A stretch of 64,000 bases of DNA from Pomphorhynchus laevis (GCA_012934845.2 WNNJ02001595.1:124001-188000), one strand, 5' to 3'; positions 47,292 through 57,843 are shown, counted from the first letter of the stretch. A program made the numbers and translations. Notes: a model not told the origin generated them from the sequence alone.

Positions 47292-47365
47292 CGAATTTTT
47301 GGACGGGTGTGGACAACTTGAAAATTTCCGTCTATATTTCGGATGGAGAGTGATGTATCATATAT

Positions 47366-47636
47366 GACATATTCATGTACCATATCAAAAATAATTGAGA
47401 GGAAAATTAAATAATTATTAGATATATCCCATTTTCCCCATGTTAAGGGTGGAATACATTTCTCTCAAATGAGGTAATTTTCTGAAGATGCTAACAGAAA
47501 TTAGCAAAATATCAAAATAATTTCAACTTTTTGTTGATCCAGCTTCAATAATTATTTATCAATAACGGATCATTATCAACTATTTAAAATAAATCTATTT
47601 TTTAAATCAGAAATAATTTCAATTAAATTTGCAAAA
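47366..47636. other. Short spacer between LINE and Penelope repeats
   Basis: A/T-rich sequence without recognisable coding or repeat content, apart from a possible Penelope edge (aatttcaattaaatttgc near 47,617). Confidence 0.35.
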
Positions 47637-48235
47637 TGTAAGACGAAAATCTTTCATTAAATCTAAATGCCAATAAAGCAGACGAGTCGAGTGATCGTCA
47701 GCCAACATTAGAAAAACCGAAACGTGAAACGTAGGTATTGGATCAGTAGCTGATGATGTCCACCAATACTGAAATGTCGTGTACTGCTATTGGCGTATTT
47801 AAAGGATTAAAGTAGACTGCAGAATAAAAATAGACGACAAAATTTCAATAGTAACAATGTCTGCACAGGTATATCAGTTTAAAATTAAGAAACAAACAAT
47901 ATATGACTAGTTTGAAAATTGCAATTAATTGCAAAAATAAGTAGGTTTTCAAATTGAAGGTAGCACCTTCCCCTCAAAATGTAAGACGAAAGTCTTTCAT
48001 TAAATCTAAATGCCAATAAAGCAGACGAGTCGAGTGATCGTCAGGCAACATTAAAATGACCGAAACGTGAAACGTCTGTATTATATCATTAGCTGATGAG
48101 GTCCACCAATTCTGAAATGTAGCATACTGCTGTTAGGGTATATATAGGATTAAAGTAGCGTGCAGAATAAAAATAGTTATCAAAATTTTAATAGTAACAA
48201 TGACTGCACAGGTATATTAATTTAAAATTTTATTT
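47637..48235 (+). repeat. Tandem Penelope-type terminal repeats, 342-bp period
   Basis: Two units share atgtaagacgaaa (47,637 and 47,979), gcagacgagtcgagtgatcg, the CGAAACGTGAAACG block, CTGATGA, a conserved small hairpin (agca-tac-tgct) and gcacaggtatat. The start-to-start distance is 342 bp. They precede the Penelope-like body at 48.9 kb in the same orientation, as terminal repeats of such elements do. Their counterparts on the minus strand are at 3.4-3.9 kb. Confidence 0.75.
48058..48103 (+). ncRNA. Hammerhead-ribozyme-like core in permuted order
   Basis: GACC (48,058-48,061), GAAA (48,062-48,065), a CGT/ACG hairpin with loop GAA (48,066-48,074), a GTC cleavage-like triplet (48,074-48,076), then CTGATGA (48,093-48,099) and GGTC (48,100-48,103), which pairs with GACC. 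These are the two conserved hammerhead strands with complementary stem II. Stem I (48,077-48,092) pairs poorly, so this copy may be inactive or may work only between tandem units. Penelope-like elements are known to carry hammerhead ribozymes. The assignment is inference from motif and context. Confidence 0.35.
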
Positions 48236-48577
48236 TATCTTATTTATTTCTTGTTGACCTCATTGTGATGCAATCATGAGCTCTACTCGCTATACATTGT
48301 GTAAGTATAATAATAATAGGAAAGCCAAGATACAGTATTTGCAATCGACGAATTTATTTCAGGTTACGAGTTTTAAATATTAATTGACAGTTTAATTGAC
48401 AAAACGATCTTTAAAATAATAAAAGTTTAAAATTCTGCATCGGGAGGACTGCTCGCTTCATCGTGTGCATTGCGGTGTAGATCCTCGTGAGAAGACCCAA
48501 TGATATAACTTCCAGTAAAGCTCTGACAAATATTATTTAAATATTATTTTAAATAATATTATTAATATTATAATTAT

Positions 48578-48868
48578 TTATATTATTATAGGAACGAAGA
48601 AGAAGAAAAAATATCCTTTATTTGATAACAATTCTCTACATTTCGAAAGCTCCTGCTATCATCAGGATTACAAAAAAAAGTGTTTCACAATTTTTCCCAC
48701 GTGTTTGAAACACGAAGGAAACACTTTTTCACCCGTGGAAACACGGGGGGATTGTGAAACACTTCTTTTTTTGTATCTTGATGATAGCATGAGCTATCGA
48801 AATATAGAGAATTTTAATCAAATAAAAGATATTTTTTTCTTCTTCTTCTTCGTTCCTATAATAATATA
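48578..48868. repeat. Large fold-back (about 120-130 bp arms)
   Basis: The left arm (from 48,578: tattattataggaacgaaga… ctgctatcatcaggatt… gtgtttcacaa) and the right arm (ending 48,868: ..cttcgttcctataataatat) are reverse complements with scattered mismatches. The loop of about 50 bp itself holds cacgtgtttgaaacacg-type pairs. Parts of the arms (ctgctatcatca) resemble the Penelope end at 14.86 kb. It sits just before the Penelope coding body. Confidence 0.8.
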
Positions 48869-48879
48869 TATTTGAAATG

Positions 48880-50990
48880 GAAGAAGATTGTGGATTTATT
48901 GTAATACAAAATACTATAATCGTACAATAAATGTTAATAATGACAATAGAAAATATACATTAACCATAAACTTCATTAATAAATGTATAGATAACATAAA
49001 TATAGCCGGACTTTTAAATAATTCTAAAAGTAAAGAAATAATAGGGTCAGATTTAAGTAAATATATTCCTAAAATAAGGTATAAACTCCTACCACCATTA
49101 GGACGAAAAACTTTGTAATTATAAATAAAAATTAAAATCAATGTGTAACGATAATATTAGAAACATAATGGAAACAGAATGCAATTGTAAAAGTCTTAGT
49201 TTTGATAAAATAAATGAACATATATGTACCCATAATCTAGAATTAATTGAAAATTGTGAATTAAGAAAGCTGCTATTAAAAGGGTATAAATATAGATTAA
49301 ATAATAACATCGACACAAATAAAATTTACAATTCGTTATATAATAACTTAAATGATTACTTTAGTAAGCTGATTAATAGTGAAAGCTCGAATATATCTAA
49401 GATTAACATTTGGAAAGATTATATATTTGATAAAATTAAAAATAAAATGAAAATAACAAACAATTATAAAAGGAAAGATAAAATTAATAAAGATATGTAT
49501 AAAGAACTTACTAAATTAAAGGATAACTATATAATAACAACTATTGATAAAGCTAGTAATAACTTTGTCTTCATATGCAAAAAGCTTTATTATGATATAC
49601 TAGTGAAAGAGGTTAATTCTAATGATTTAAATGTAAATCCAACATATGAACGTAGTGAGTTGAGTTTAGAAACAATTATTACAAGTCACTGTTCTATAAT
49701 GGATAAAAAGGGTATAAAGGTTGAATTAGATAATAAAACTATACCTATATTATATTGGAATCCAAAATTACATAAAAATCCAATAAAACCTAGGTTAATA
49801 TGTAGTGCGTTTAAATGTACATTAAAACCACTTTCTGTCTATATGACCAAAATACTTAAAGTAATTAAAGAACACTTTAAAAAAATATTGCAAGGTAATC
49901 GAAATTAATACTGGTATAAAACACTATTTCAGTATTAATTCTACAAAAGAATTTTTAGAACAGACAAAAGGAATAAATTTTCAAAATATAAATACATACA
50001 ATTTTAGTACGCTTTATACAAATCTAGATTTAGTAGATATTAAAGAAGCGTTAGTAAAATTAATTAACCTTATATTCGGAAAAAGATATACATATATATG
50101 TTATAATAATTATAACGCCTATCTAACAAAAATTAAACCATCAAGTAAATATAAATATATGGATAAAATTGAATTAAATAGAATCCTTAAATATTTTGAT
50201 AAATCAAAATTATTTAAAAGTAGGGACATCTATATTTAGACAAGTAAAAGGTGTTCCAATGGGTGGTAATAGTAGCCCAATTATAGCTGACTTGTTTTTA
50301 AGCTTTATAGAATATGAATTTGTTCATAACTGTGTAAAAACTAAATCTAAACAATATAAATATATGAAATATATGTTTCGATACATTGATGATATATGTG
50401 TATTTAATTCTAATAATTTTTATTCAATTAGTAAGCACATTTATCCAGAAAGCCTTATTCTTAACAAAACCAATATTAATGATAAAGAAGGTGTATATCT
50501 AGATATGAACATTAAATTAACATTAACTAAAACTACTATTAATTTATATCGTAAAGATGACATATTTAAATTTACAAGAAACATATTTTTGCATGAGCAT
50601 TCATGCATACCATATAATATAAAATATAATACATTAAATAATGAAATTTTAAGAATTGCAACAATATGTAATGATATTGGCTTTCTTCAAAATCATTTAA
50701 ATAATTTAATAGATACATATTTTAAACTAGGTTACTATAAAAATAACATCAAGCAGAAAATAGTAAAATATATAAATCAACACAATAATATAAAGAATAA
50801 ATTTAAACTCTTAAGTGGCAAATTTTTATGGATGGATAATAAATAATATACTTTGTATTAGAATAAGATACTAGATAGTTATTTCAGAGGAAATACATCA
50901 TTAGCATGTATTTGGCCCCGCTGCTATGTTTGGTAGAGGAGTTAGGGGCAGAAACCTGATAGCATAGCAGTTCCTCCTGATATAGCATCA
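48880..50990 (+). mobile_element. Penelope-like element, main body (Naiad-like type)
   Basis: Reverse transcriptase of a Penelope-like element. In order: an N-terminal part (PKIRYKLLPPLGRKT near 49,070), a Cys/His block CNCKSLSFDKINEHIC with LELIENCELRKLLLKGYKYR, the DKASNNFVFICKK block and YWNPKLHKNPIKPRLICSA. Then come FSTLYTNLDLVDIKEAL, KGVPMGGNSSPIIADLFL and catalytic YIDDICVF. The CxC..H and DKASNN blocks resemble the Naiad group. A GIY-YIG endonuclease was not found on either side. The 3' flank ends near 50,990 with gcatagcagttcctcctga. The frame is broken three times. Confidence 0.82.
49141..50846 (+). pseudogene. Penelope-like reverse transcriptase ORF, broken
   Basis: The longest open parts are 49,141-49,908 (255 codons; Cys/His block to CTLKPLSVYMTKILK) and 50,196-50,846 (216 codons; VPMGGNSSP, YIDD, C terminus NKFKLLSGKFLWMDNK). 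Between them about 290 bp in another frame hold the motif-A region (NFSTLYTNLDL; the expected first Asp position reads N). The N-terminal 48,888-49,118 piece is in yet another frame. Most motifs survive, so the copy is dead but not ancient. Confidence 0.78.
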
Positions 50991-51337
50991 GTTCCTCCTG
51001 ATGATATTACAATATATAATATTGTAATATCATAATATATTATAATATATCAATTTAATATAAAATATAGTATATATTAGTACATTATAATATATAATAT
51101 ATTAATATATTATATTATATAATAAATTATAGAATATATTAATATATTTGAATACTTTATGTTTGTTATTCAAATTACTTTCAATTATTTCGACTTGACT
51201 CTTGCATTATGCTGTTCAGAATTCAAAAGGCAATCAGATAGGGATAATCCAGTAACGGAACACTGTTGATAATTGAACATGTGATCATGAAATGAACACC
51301 TTGTTGTTGTGCATAACAAGGAACAGAGATTAAGTAT
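50991..51337. other. A/T microsatellite-like DNA and spacer
   Basis: 50,998-51,150 is (ATATTA)n-like low-complexity sequence. The following 190 bp are unassigned. Confidence 0.5.
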
Positions 51338-51562
51338 TTGATAGAAACTTCTCTTAATGTGAACTTGGTAGATGCTTATATATCAAAGCTGCACGAATTG
51401 TCGTCCATATCACTTCATTGTACTTCTCAACATGATTATTTCCTTGTGAGTGATAGTGTTAATCCACTTGCAGCTGTTGTTCAATGCATAAATATTCTGA
51501 ATTCACGTGACATAAACTCTGACCTAGATTTGAATGTAATATACAGGTTTCCTAAATAAATG
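51338..51562 (+). other. Unrecognised open segment, possible terminal exon
   Basis: An open frame without an ATG at its start reads LVDAYISKLHELSSISLHCT, then SQHDYFLVSDSVNPLAAVVQ and LNVIYRFPK, with a TAA stop. Residue composition is protein-like and not transposon-like, so it may be the last exon of a host gene. An acceptor-like TTTGATAG precedes it. No upstream exon could be linked and I do not recognise the family. Confidence 0.3.
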
Positions 51563-51709
51563 AAATAAATGCTGTAGATGTCGTAACGTCGACTGAGCTG
51601 AACAATCAACGCATGGAAAAACAAAAGCAAGATGAGATTACTTCTTCACAGCATAATCATGTCTAGTTGCCGTGACGCTGTTATTAGAATAGACTACGGT
51701 TTTGAATAA

Positions 51710-51867
51710 AACTGGGTTTTCATACAAATTGCACAATTTTTATTGATCAACCGGAACTATGTTGTTGAATAATGTGTCGACCTTTCCACTCCAGTTGTAT
51801 GAAAACTGAGTTTTCATACAATTTGCGCAATTTTTAGTGATCAACCGGAAACATGTTGTTAAATAAT
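51710..51867. repeat. Direct repeat pair with an internal perfect palindrome
   Basis: Two copies (about 51,710-51,773 and 51,804-51,867) of a 64-bp block (aactgggttttcatacaaat… gatcaaccggaactatgttg…) differ at a few positions. Around the second, 51,795-51,821 is a perfect palindrome (ttgtatgaaaact-g-agttttcatacaa). The array lies next to the 3' tail of the Jockey-like LINE. Confidence 0.8.
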
Positions 51868-52002
51868 AATAATAAAATAATAATAAAGACTTTCTTAACT
51901 ACACAAAAAAAAGAAAAAGAAACATGCAATAAACCAGATTAGACACAACAATAGAAAGTCAGTAGCTCTTCAGTCTTCTAACTCTTTTCTTCTTCTATGG
52001 CC

Positions 52003-54190
52003 TCAGGTCCAGGGGGATCTGAGCCCCCAACCGATCCAACACGCCGCCTTCCGACTGAACCACCCGGGGTCTTTCACCCCCCGAAGAATCCAATCGGCGC
52101 GGACTATGCTGGGTAAACGAGAGACGAGGAGCTCAAGAAACCTTAGCCTTTGCTCTGGGGGACGTCCTCTTGAAAAGAAGACAAGTCCCGAGATAGCCCA
52201 GGTACCCCAAAGGCGCACCTGGGTTTTCCCTTTCAATAACAGATGCTGAGCCCGTTTCAGGGCCCACCTAGCTTTCTTCAGGATACGTTTGAGTCTATCC
52301 AGGTCAGCTTTCGCCGACCAGTTCACCGTAACAGTGAACCCCAGGTATTTTACTCGACTTGTGAAGGTGGGAAGTGGTTCAGAGGCAAATATGGAGGAGA
52401 GCGCAGAGAGTGCTAATCTCTTAAGTTTTTTCTTTGTAGCAGGTGTGCCATGAAAGACAACCACCTGCGATTTAGCTGAGTTTAAAATAAGATTGGATAT
52501 GGGTAACTGATCTTTTAATCTTAAAAAGAAACGGCTGATGTCAGAGACTACGTCTTTACACCTGTGCCCAGTGAACAGTGCTGTGGTGTCATCAGCGTAC
52601 ACCACAAGACGTTGTTCGCGTTTAAATATTTTGAATAGTTTAATAGAGGCAGCAAGATATAAGATAGGAGAAAGTGGGGATCCTTGAGGTACACCCGTAA
52701 TAGGGTAGAACTGACGCGCATCAGGGTCGTCTTCATAGTAAAATCGCTTGGTAAACAACAGGATCTCCACTCTGTTCAACAATTCTCGCAGGCAACCCGA
52801 GGGACCTGAGAGAAGAGATCACAAAAGGAATGGAGATGCGGTCAAATGCAGCAGAAAAGTCAAGGAAAACAGCCACAACTAGACGATGGCTATTATCCCG
52901 ACAAAACTGCTCCACCTCACCAACTGCTGAATGGACCGAGCGACCTTTGACGAACCCATGAAAACCTGGAGGGATCAAATTACGCCTACTTAAATGGTCG
53001 CGGATTTTACGCGCAAGCGCTTTTTCGTAAATCGACACGAGGGCATTTTGAATCGAAATGGGTCGCAGATCTTTAGGGCATGAGCAGGATTTTTTCTTAG
53101 GAATAAAAACACGCTTACTAATATTGATGCCTGCTACATCGGATGGGGAGGCTAAAAGCATTATGACGGCCACCTCCCTTCTCTGATCAGCTGTCAAAAG
53201 CTGACAGACCCGAGAGGAAAGTGGAACGACGGATTTGGAGATGCCCGGGAGTGGACCCCAGGAGTTAAGGATATCCGTAACAGATAGATCCCTACTCCTG
53301 AAGTTACACCAAGGCGGGATTGGTTGAGGTGATAGAGTGGCTCCATAGTTGTGTAGGGCCAGTGACTCCTCTAAAACTTTATCAAGGCCTACATTCCCTA
53401 TCCAACGCAATGCTCTATCCTTCCAGCAAACAAACTTCTCCTTCTTGAAAATTTTCCAAAAGGAAGACTGAGAAGGATTAAGGCGAGCTATACTCGTCCT
53501 ATCCCTACTCAGCTGGAACCTGTATCTAGTGATCCAGTATTCATTCGAGAGAGCCTGTTTGGCGGAAGCAGAGAGATTAGGGAGGTTCAGTAATTTTGCT
53601 AGGACCTTGAGTTTTGTCGGAGTGGGATTGTATATACGACCTTTATAGGTAGTCGATAGAATCGCGGTAGCTTGCGAAAAGAGGTAGGTATTAAATTTGG
53701 TCAAACTCTCATTTCCTATTAAGGGAAAGAGTTGGATAGCCGCTTGAAAGAGGGCCACTCTGATCGGATCAAAGTGAAACCTCCTTCGAAGCAACATATC
53801 TTCCTCAATCCTCCAACGAATTAGGTCATGAGAGGTGGACAATTGCTGGCGCGACTGCTCCGTGCAGAAGGGTTTTAACAACCACCTCGAGTGAAGCAGT
53901 AAAATGTCGAGGATAGAATTTGTTGATGTGCAATGAAAGGTAGGTGACGGGGGTTTGTGAATAAGATAACCGTTCCTAGCTCTGCGAAGTGCTGCATTGA
54001 TCCAACGACCAGTTCTGTCGTTGAAATCTCCAAGTAACATGTCATAACCGCTGTCAATAATGCTATCCAGAAGGTCACGGTTCTTGTGAATTTCCCCTGG
54101 ACGGATGTAGACATTGGCTAGACTTATGCGTGAAGGATATTCAGTGAAAAAGGCTCACGAGTACTCTGCATTGTGATGGATTAGTTGGAT
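52003..54190 (-). pseudogene. LINE ORF2 (partial endonuclease plus reverse transcriptase)
   Basis: Endonuclease end: SGYDMLLGDFNDRTGRW, STNSILDILLL, TSHDLIRW. RT: KKKSCSCPKDLRPISIQN, ALVSIYEKALARKIRDHL, HGFVKGRSVHSAVGEVE, VAVFLDFSAAFDRISIPF. After a frame break near 52,780: TGVPQGSPLSPILYL, LVVYADDTTALF, NLILNSAKSQVVVF, VKYLGFTVTVNW, and the C terminus WFSRKAACWIGW. All RT catalytic residues are present. Missing endonuclease N terminus and the frame break make it dead. Confidence 0.85.
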
Positions 54191-54204
54191 GGGGGATTGC
54201 CTAC

Positions 54205-55287
54205 CTAGACAAAGCTAGGTGCAGGAAGGTTGCCCTTCCCACCACTAGCCTCCTCCAAGGAAGGTACTTGCCCCTGGGCAGTATCTTCATTTCCCCTATT
54301 AGTCTTCTGTTGGATTAGCTTCCCAATCTTGAGCGGGGGAACGGCATGGGCTGAAGCCCCTCTTTTTTTCGACTCCGGATCCGAGGAAACAGGAAGCACA
54401 GGATTAGTCCCGATAACGGTTAGGATGGAGCGTACTAACTCCTCCATCTGCCGAAGAGCATTCGAAGTCTTTAAGTCGATAATCCGTAGAATGTCAGCGT
54501 CATCCATACGTGGAGCTGCAGCGACCGCGAAGGACTTGGCCGGATTGGGCGGTTTCAACAAGAATAATTGTCTATATTCTTTGAATAGAGAGCATTTCCT
54601 GCTCCAAGCAGGATGGCACCCCCCGCAATTCGAGCAGGAAAGGGGGGCATCACAGCGATCCGTAGTTGTAAGAGATGGACAGCTGGTGGAGCTACAGACC
54701 CCACAGGAAAGGGTCCCACTGCAGCTGGAGGCCCAGTGTCCCCATTTGTGACACCGGCTGCAGTGGGGATAGGTCAGATCATCCCTCTCTGTGATCGTGA
54801 ATTTAATATTAAAACCCATAAAGGGATTCGACGTAGAATTAGACAGGGATTCAGCAATATTTACGGGAGCATTGCAAAAGCCAACCGGGATAGGGTTCCC
54901 GTCCTTACCCCGGATTGACCTCAGATTGGTGACTTTGAATGTTTCCATAAAAGAACGTATATCTTCTTCTTCCATTGAGCAGGGAAGATTTGAAACTTTT
55001 AGCGATGCTAGGATAGGCTTGGATGAAATTTCACCATATTCAGCTAAATTGGCGGAGAAGTACTCCATGTAGTTTGCGGCAAGGTCATTCGAGACAAAAG
55101 ATATCTTCACCTCCGCAGGGTGTAACCTAACAGAGTTAAATAGAACCCTGTTCTGAAACTGTTTGGTGAAGTATCTCAAAAATTTGTTGTAGAGATCATG
55201 TTTTTCAGTCGGTTTCTTAACTTTAATTATTAGCAAATTCTTTAATTTAGGAATGGGGGGAAGCACCTCCCCATCACCTGATACCAT
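54205..55287 (-). CDS. LINE ORF1 (gag-like, three zinc knuckles)
   Basis: RNA-binding ORF1 protein. The main open frame begins at ATG 55,287. A better start is probably ATG 55,409 (MSELSNDNSKN), separated from it by a one-base slip in the t run near 55,347. An RRM-like part (ILASLKVSNLPCSMEEEDIR) precedes the knuckles: CSRCHKWGHWASSC (CCHC), then CGVC..SC..RC and CSNCGGCHPAWSRKC near residues 190-235. The C-terminal part is charged and proline-rich. The stop is 15 bp before the ORF2 remnant begins. Confidence 0.82.
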   Translation of the reverse strand: MVSGDGEVLPPIPKLKNLLIIKVKKPTEKHDLYNKFLRYFTKQFQNRVLFNSVRLHPAEVKISFVSNDLAANYMEYFSANLAEYGEISSKPILASLKVSNLPCSMEEEDIRSFMETFKVTNLRSIRGKDGNPIPVGFCNAPVNIAESLSNSTSNPFMGFNIKFTITERDDLTYPHCSRCHKWGHWASSCSGTLSCGVCSSTSCPSLTTTDRCDAPLSCSNCGGCHPAWSRKCSLFKEYRQLFLLKPPNPAKSFAVAAAPRMDDADILRIIDLKTSNALRQMEELVRSILTVIGTNPVLPVSSDPESKKRGASAHAVPPLKIGKLIQQKTNRGNEDTAQGQVPSLEEASGGKGNLPAPSFV

Positions 55288-55689
55288 AGAAAAATTACTA
55301 ACCTTGTTATTTGGATCTGTAGTTAGATTTACCTTTAATTTGCCTTTTTTGTAGGATTATCGTTGATTTTTGAATAATTTTTGCTGTTATCGTTTGATAG
55401 CTCCGACATTGTATTGTATGTTTATAAGAAACGAAATTTTTTTTTAATTGTTAAATAATGTAGATGCTTTAACTGCACATAATACAGCATTATTGCTAAT
55501 CCCGAATAGTACAGAATTTCTGGAATGCATTCTAGCTAAAATCAGCACATCGGGATAATGTATTTGCAACAGTATTCTGCATACCTTGACGATAAACAAT
55601 ATCGGAGTTACTAATTCTAGACGTCATCTTGTTATTTTTATTCTTGAATTTGTTTGAACCCGGACGTTTGATGATTCACTATTAGATGA

Positions 55690-56330
55690 TGACATCAATT
55701 CAAAATGTTTCCACAATTGCAAAAACTTCATTTTCAATCGACGGCGCAGGTTTTTGAACTTGGTCAAGCGACTTTAAGCAAAAAGCAATTGGTCTGCCTG
55801 CATGACTTAAGACGGCACTTATGGCTTTATCTGACCGTCCATTTCAATTGCTAGATCTTTACCACTAGGTTTATATGTTTGTAATGGAGCATTGAACATA
55901 CGGAATACTGGGCGTAGTCGACAAGTGAGCGGATTCGTTCTGAATAATGAGGTATCCATTTTCTGTAGTATGAAAGCCTTGAAGCCATTTTAATTGTATG
56001 AAATTCGTGGGATACTAACAAAATTAACAACGCTTTAATAAGATCTAAATCAGGCTTGGTGATATTATAAGATATGATTTGAACAATAAATTTTGTCTTT
56101 TGTCGATGTAATGATTTTTTTTCAGATATTTTAATATTAAATAGTTTTAAAGCGAAAACAAATCGATTTGGTATGTGATCTTTGATTGTTGCAGCAGCTA
56201 CAATGATATTGTCTAAATACGCATAAGTTTGTGACAAATCCTCATTTGCAATAATATTATTATTGTTCATGATACGTTGAAAACAAGCAACCACATGAAC
56301 AATATTAATATTCTTTATGATTAATATTAT
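55690..56330 (-). mobile_element. Ty3/gypsy-type pol fossil (RT to RNase H)
   Basis: Minus-strand remnant of a Ty3/gypsy-type LTR retroelement. A reverse transcriptase end (about 56,330-55,900) is followed by an RNase H start (about 55,860-55,700). No LTRs, gag or integrase were identified nearby. It is broken in several places and old. The 15-bp target site of the LINE at 56.35 kb lies at its edge. Confidence 0.72.
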
Positions 56331-56334
56331 CAAT

Positions 56335-56349
56335 ATTAATATTGTTCAT
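56335..56349. repeat. Target-site duplication, left copy
   Basis: attaatattgttcat, identical to 60,873-60,887. It is also one arm of an 18-bp perfect inverted repeat (aatattaatattgttcat with its complement near 56,296-56,313), so the target site lay in a palindrome. Confidence 0.8.
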
Positions 56350-56647
56350 ATAGGTTAAAAAAAGTTTGAGATAAATAACATACAATAAAATAACATACAG
56401 AAATTCGCCAAGAACAATATTCGAATATTTCCTTTACTCTACATAAGTGATCGATACAACAATCGAAAACTAACTGCCACTTTGCAAATCAAGTTGGTCG
56501 TACGAAGTGGACAACTGAAAGTAATAATCTTGGTGGACAACTGAAATCTGGAACTGAAATCAACGATCGAATTTCAACTTTAACGATCGAACATCAACTT
56601 TTACTTTATCAAAAAGTTTTACAACGCAATCAACGATTGAACATCAA

Positions 56648-56715
56648 TTTCGATTTGGATTTGCAGATTTCGATTTGGACGTGCAGACTTCAATTTGGAC
56701 CTGCAGATTTCGATT
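56648..56715 (+). repeat. 20-bp tandem repeat in the LINE 5' UTR
   Basis: Units at 56,648, 56,668, 56,688 and a partial one at 56,708 (tttcgatttggacgtgcaga type). They end 22 bp before the ORF1 ATG. Tandem units in LINE 5' UTRs can hold internal promoters; here that is only a possibility. Confidence 0.85.
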
Positions 56716-56736
56716 ATATAAAACTTCATTGAATTG

Positions 56737-57843
56737 ATGTCTCTACGTTGTTGCAGTTGCAACGGAGGATCGGCAGTGTGCAGAAGTTGTGTTTGCTCGA
56801 AGACGGGTAGGCTCTGTACTAATTGTTCAGCCAAAAGATGTACAAATCGAGCCCCGGTTACAACAAACATGGACGGATTCGATTCTAACTCTAGCACTCA
56901 CTCTCAGATACCAATTAGTAGTAAATTGCCTAGCTCAACACATTCTGAAGATTCAAGTAGGTTCGTATCATTTGAATTAAAGTGCACGGCTGAAAACTGT
57001 GATATCTATACAGTAATAAAAACTCCCTCTCGTCTTACTCGTGACTTCTTTATGCGTGACTTCTATTGTGGATCATGCACCTCTGCACGTTTCAGAACCC
57101 ACGAAATGGCGATTAATTCTTTAAGAAGTGAGATACTAGAGCTGAAGTCTCAGATTCATCAGTTTAGTTCACAATCTAGCAGTGTCTCTCAAAAACACAA
57201 GATCAATGATAATGTAGATTCTCACACTCCCACCTGGGCGAAAGTAGCGAGTAAGAATATTAGTTCAGAAATCACTCGCGCAGTTTTAGCAAGTTCATCC
57301 GCAATCAAGAGAGGAGCTTCAAATGTAGAGATATTACGCACGATTGAACGGGAGAATAGACGTTCTTCGACAGTGGTTATAAAAAATCTACCCGTTTCAG
57401 ATGATGACCGAAAATGTGTTAAGAAAATGATATCCATAATTGGTTGTACGGACAACAACACACCTCTTAAGCTCGTTCGCTTACCAGCCAATCACGATAG
57501 ATATCCTCCATGGCTGTTGGTAATCTCTAACCCATCGTTCACAAACCTTATTTTATCGAAAGCTCCTTCCCTTCGGCACCATGATGATTATTCTAAAGTT
57601 TTTATCAAGCCGGATCTATCCGTAGCAGAACGAGATGCGGAAAAATCTCTTCGCGCCGAGCTTATTAAGCGTAGGATCGATGAGCCACAAAAATCGTTTC
57701 GAATTCGACAAAACAGAATTGTTCAAGTTCATATTGTTCCTCATAATCCGATTAGTTCGGAAATCTCCCACGTTGAGCTGCGAGGTGAAGACCCTTCTTC
57801 AACCATGGAATCGTCACCTCTCTGTCCATCTACTCCTATATGA
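56737..57843 (+). CDS. LINE ORF1 with N-terminal CXC-type cysteine domain
   Basis: Starts at ATG 56,737 (a TTG just before is not needed) and gives 368 residues to a TGA at 57,841-57,843. The first 36 residues form a Cys cluster (C5, C6, C8, C15, C18, C20, C27, C30, C35; CCSCNGG..CRSCVCSKTGRLCTNC) like a CXC zinc domain. After a Ser-rich stretch comes FELKCTAENCDIY…FYCGSCTSARF (a second CC/CC pair) and a coiled-coil-prone segment (MAINSLRSEILELKSQIHQF, about residues 124-143). The C-terminal half (TVVIKNLPVSDDD… FIKPDLSVAERDAEKSLR) resembles an RRM plus C-terminal domain of LINE ORF1. Likely an RNA-binding partner of the ORF2 enzyme. Confidence 0.82.
   Translation: MSLRCCSCNGGSAVCRSCVCSKTGRLCTNCSAKRCTNRAPVTTNMDGFDSNSSTHSQIPISSKLPSSTHSEDSSRFVSFELKCTAENCDIYTVIKTPSRLTRDFFMRDFYCGSCTSARFRTHEMAINSLRSEILELKSQIHQFSSQSSSVSQKHKINDNVDSHTPTWAKVASKNISSEITRAVLASSSAIKRGASNVEILRTIERENRRSSTVVIKNLPVSDDDRKCVKKMISIIGCTDNNTPLKLVRLPANHDRYPPWLLVISNPSFTNLILSKAPSLRHHDDYSKVFIKPDLSVAERDAEKSLRAELIKRRIDEPQKSFRIRQNRIVQVHIVPHNPISSEISHVELRGEDPSSTMESSPLCPSTPI

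Larger units (their letters stand above)
44335..47365 (-). mobile_element. CR1-group LINE, best-preserved copy
   Basis: Contains endonuclease, RT and C-terminal region in order with only two frame breaks. ORF1 is truncated away: the similarity to the 30-34 kb copy ends near 47,365. The 3' UTR ends near 44,335 with the family block (cggacgcttacatgaccac on the plus strand). It inserted into, or next to, a Penelope-class fragment. It serves as the reference for the other five copies. Confidence 0.88.
51862..55415 (-). mobile_element. Jockey/I-type LINE with zinc-knuckle ORF1
   Basis: Minus-strand element with ORF1 (from 55,409), a gap-bearing ORF2 (54,190-52,003) and a 3' UTR ending in a TTA-rich tail near 51,865-51,885. 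ORF2 lacks roughly the first 80 residues of the endonuclease: after LIHHNAEYS the sequence jumps to ISLANVYIRPGEIHKN. One frame break lies at ORF1's start (t run near 55,347) and one in RT (near 52,780). Fragments of the family lie at 9.3-11.2 and 22.8-23.0 kb. Moderately recent. Confidence 0.85.

Noticed and set aside
51000-51150. Possible telomere-like or satellite array
   Set aside because: It is plain AT microsatellite (ATATTA-like) without a telomeric unit or regular higher-order period.
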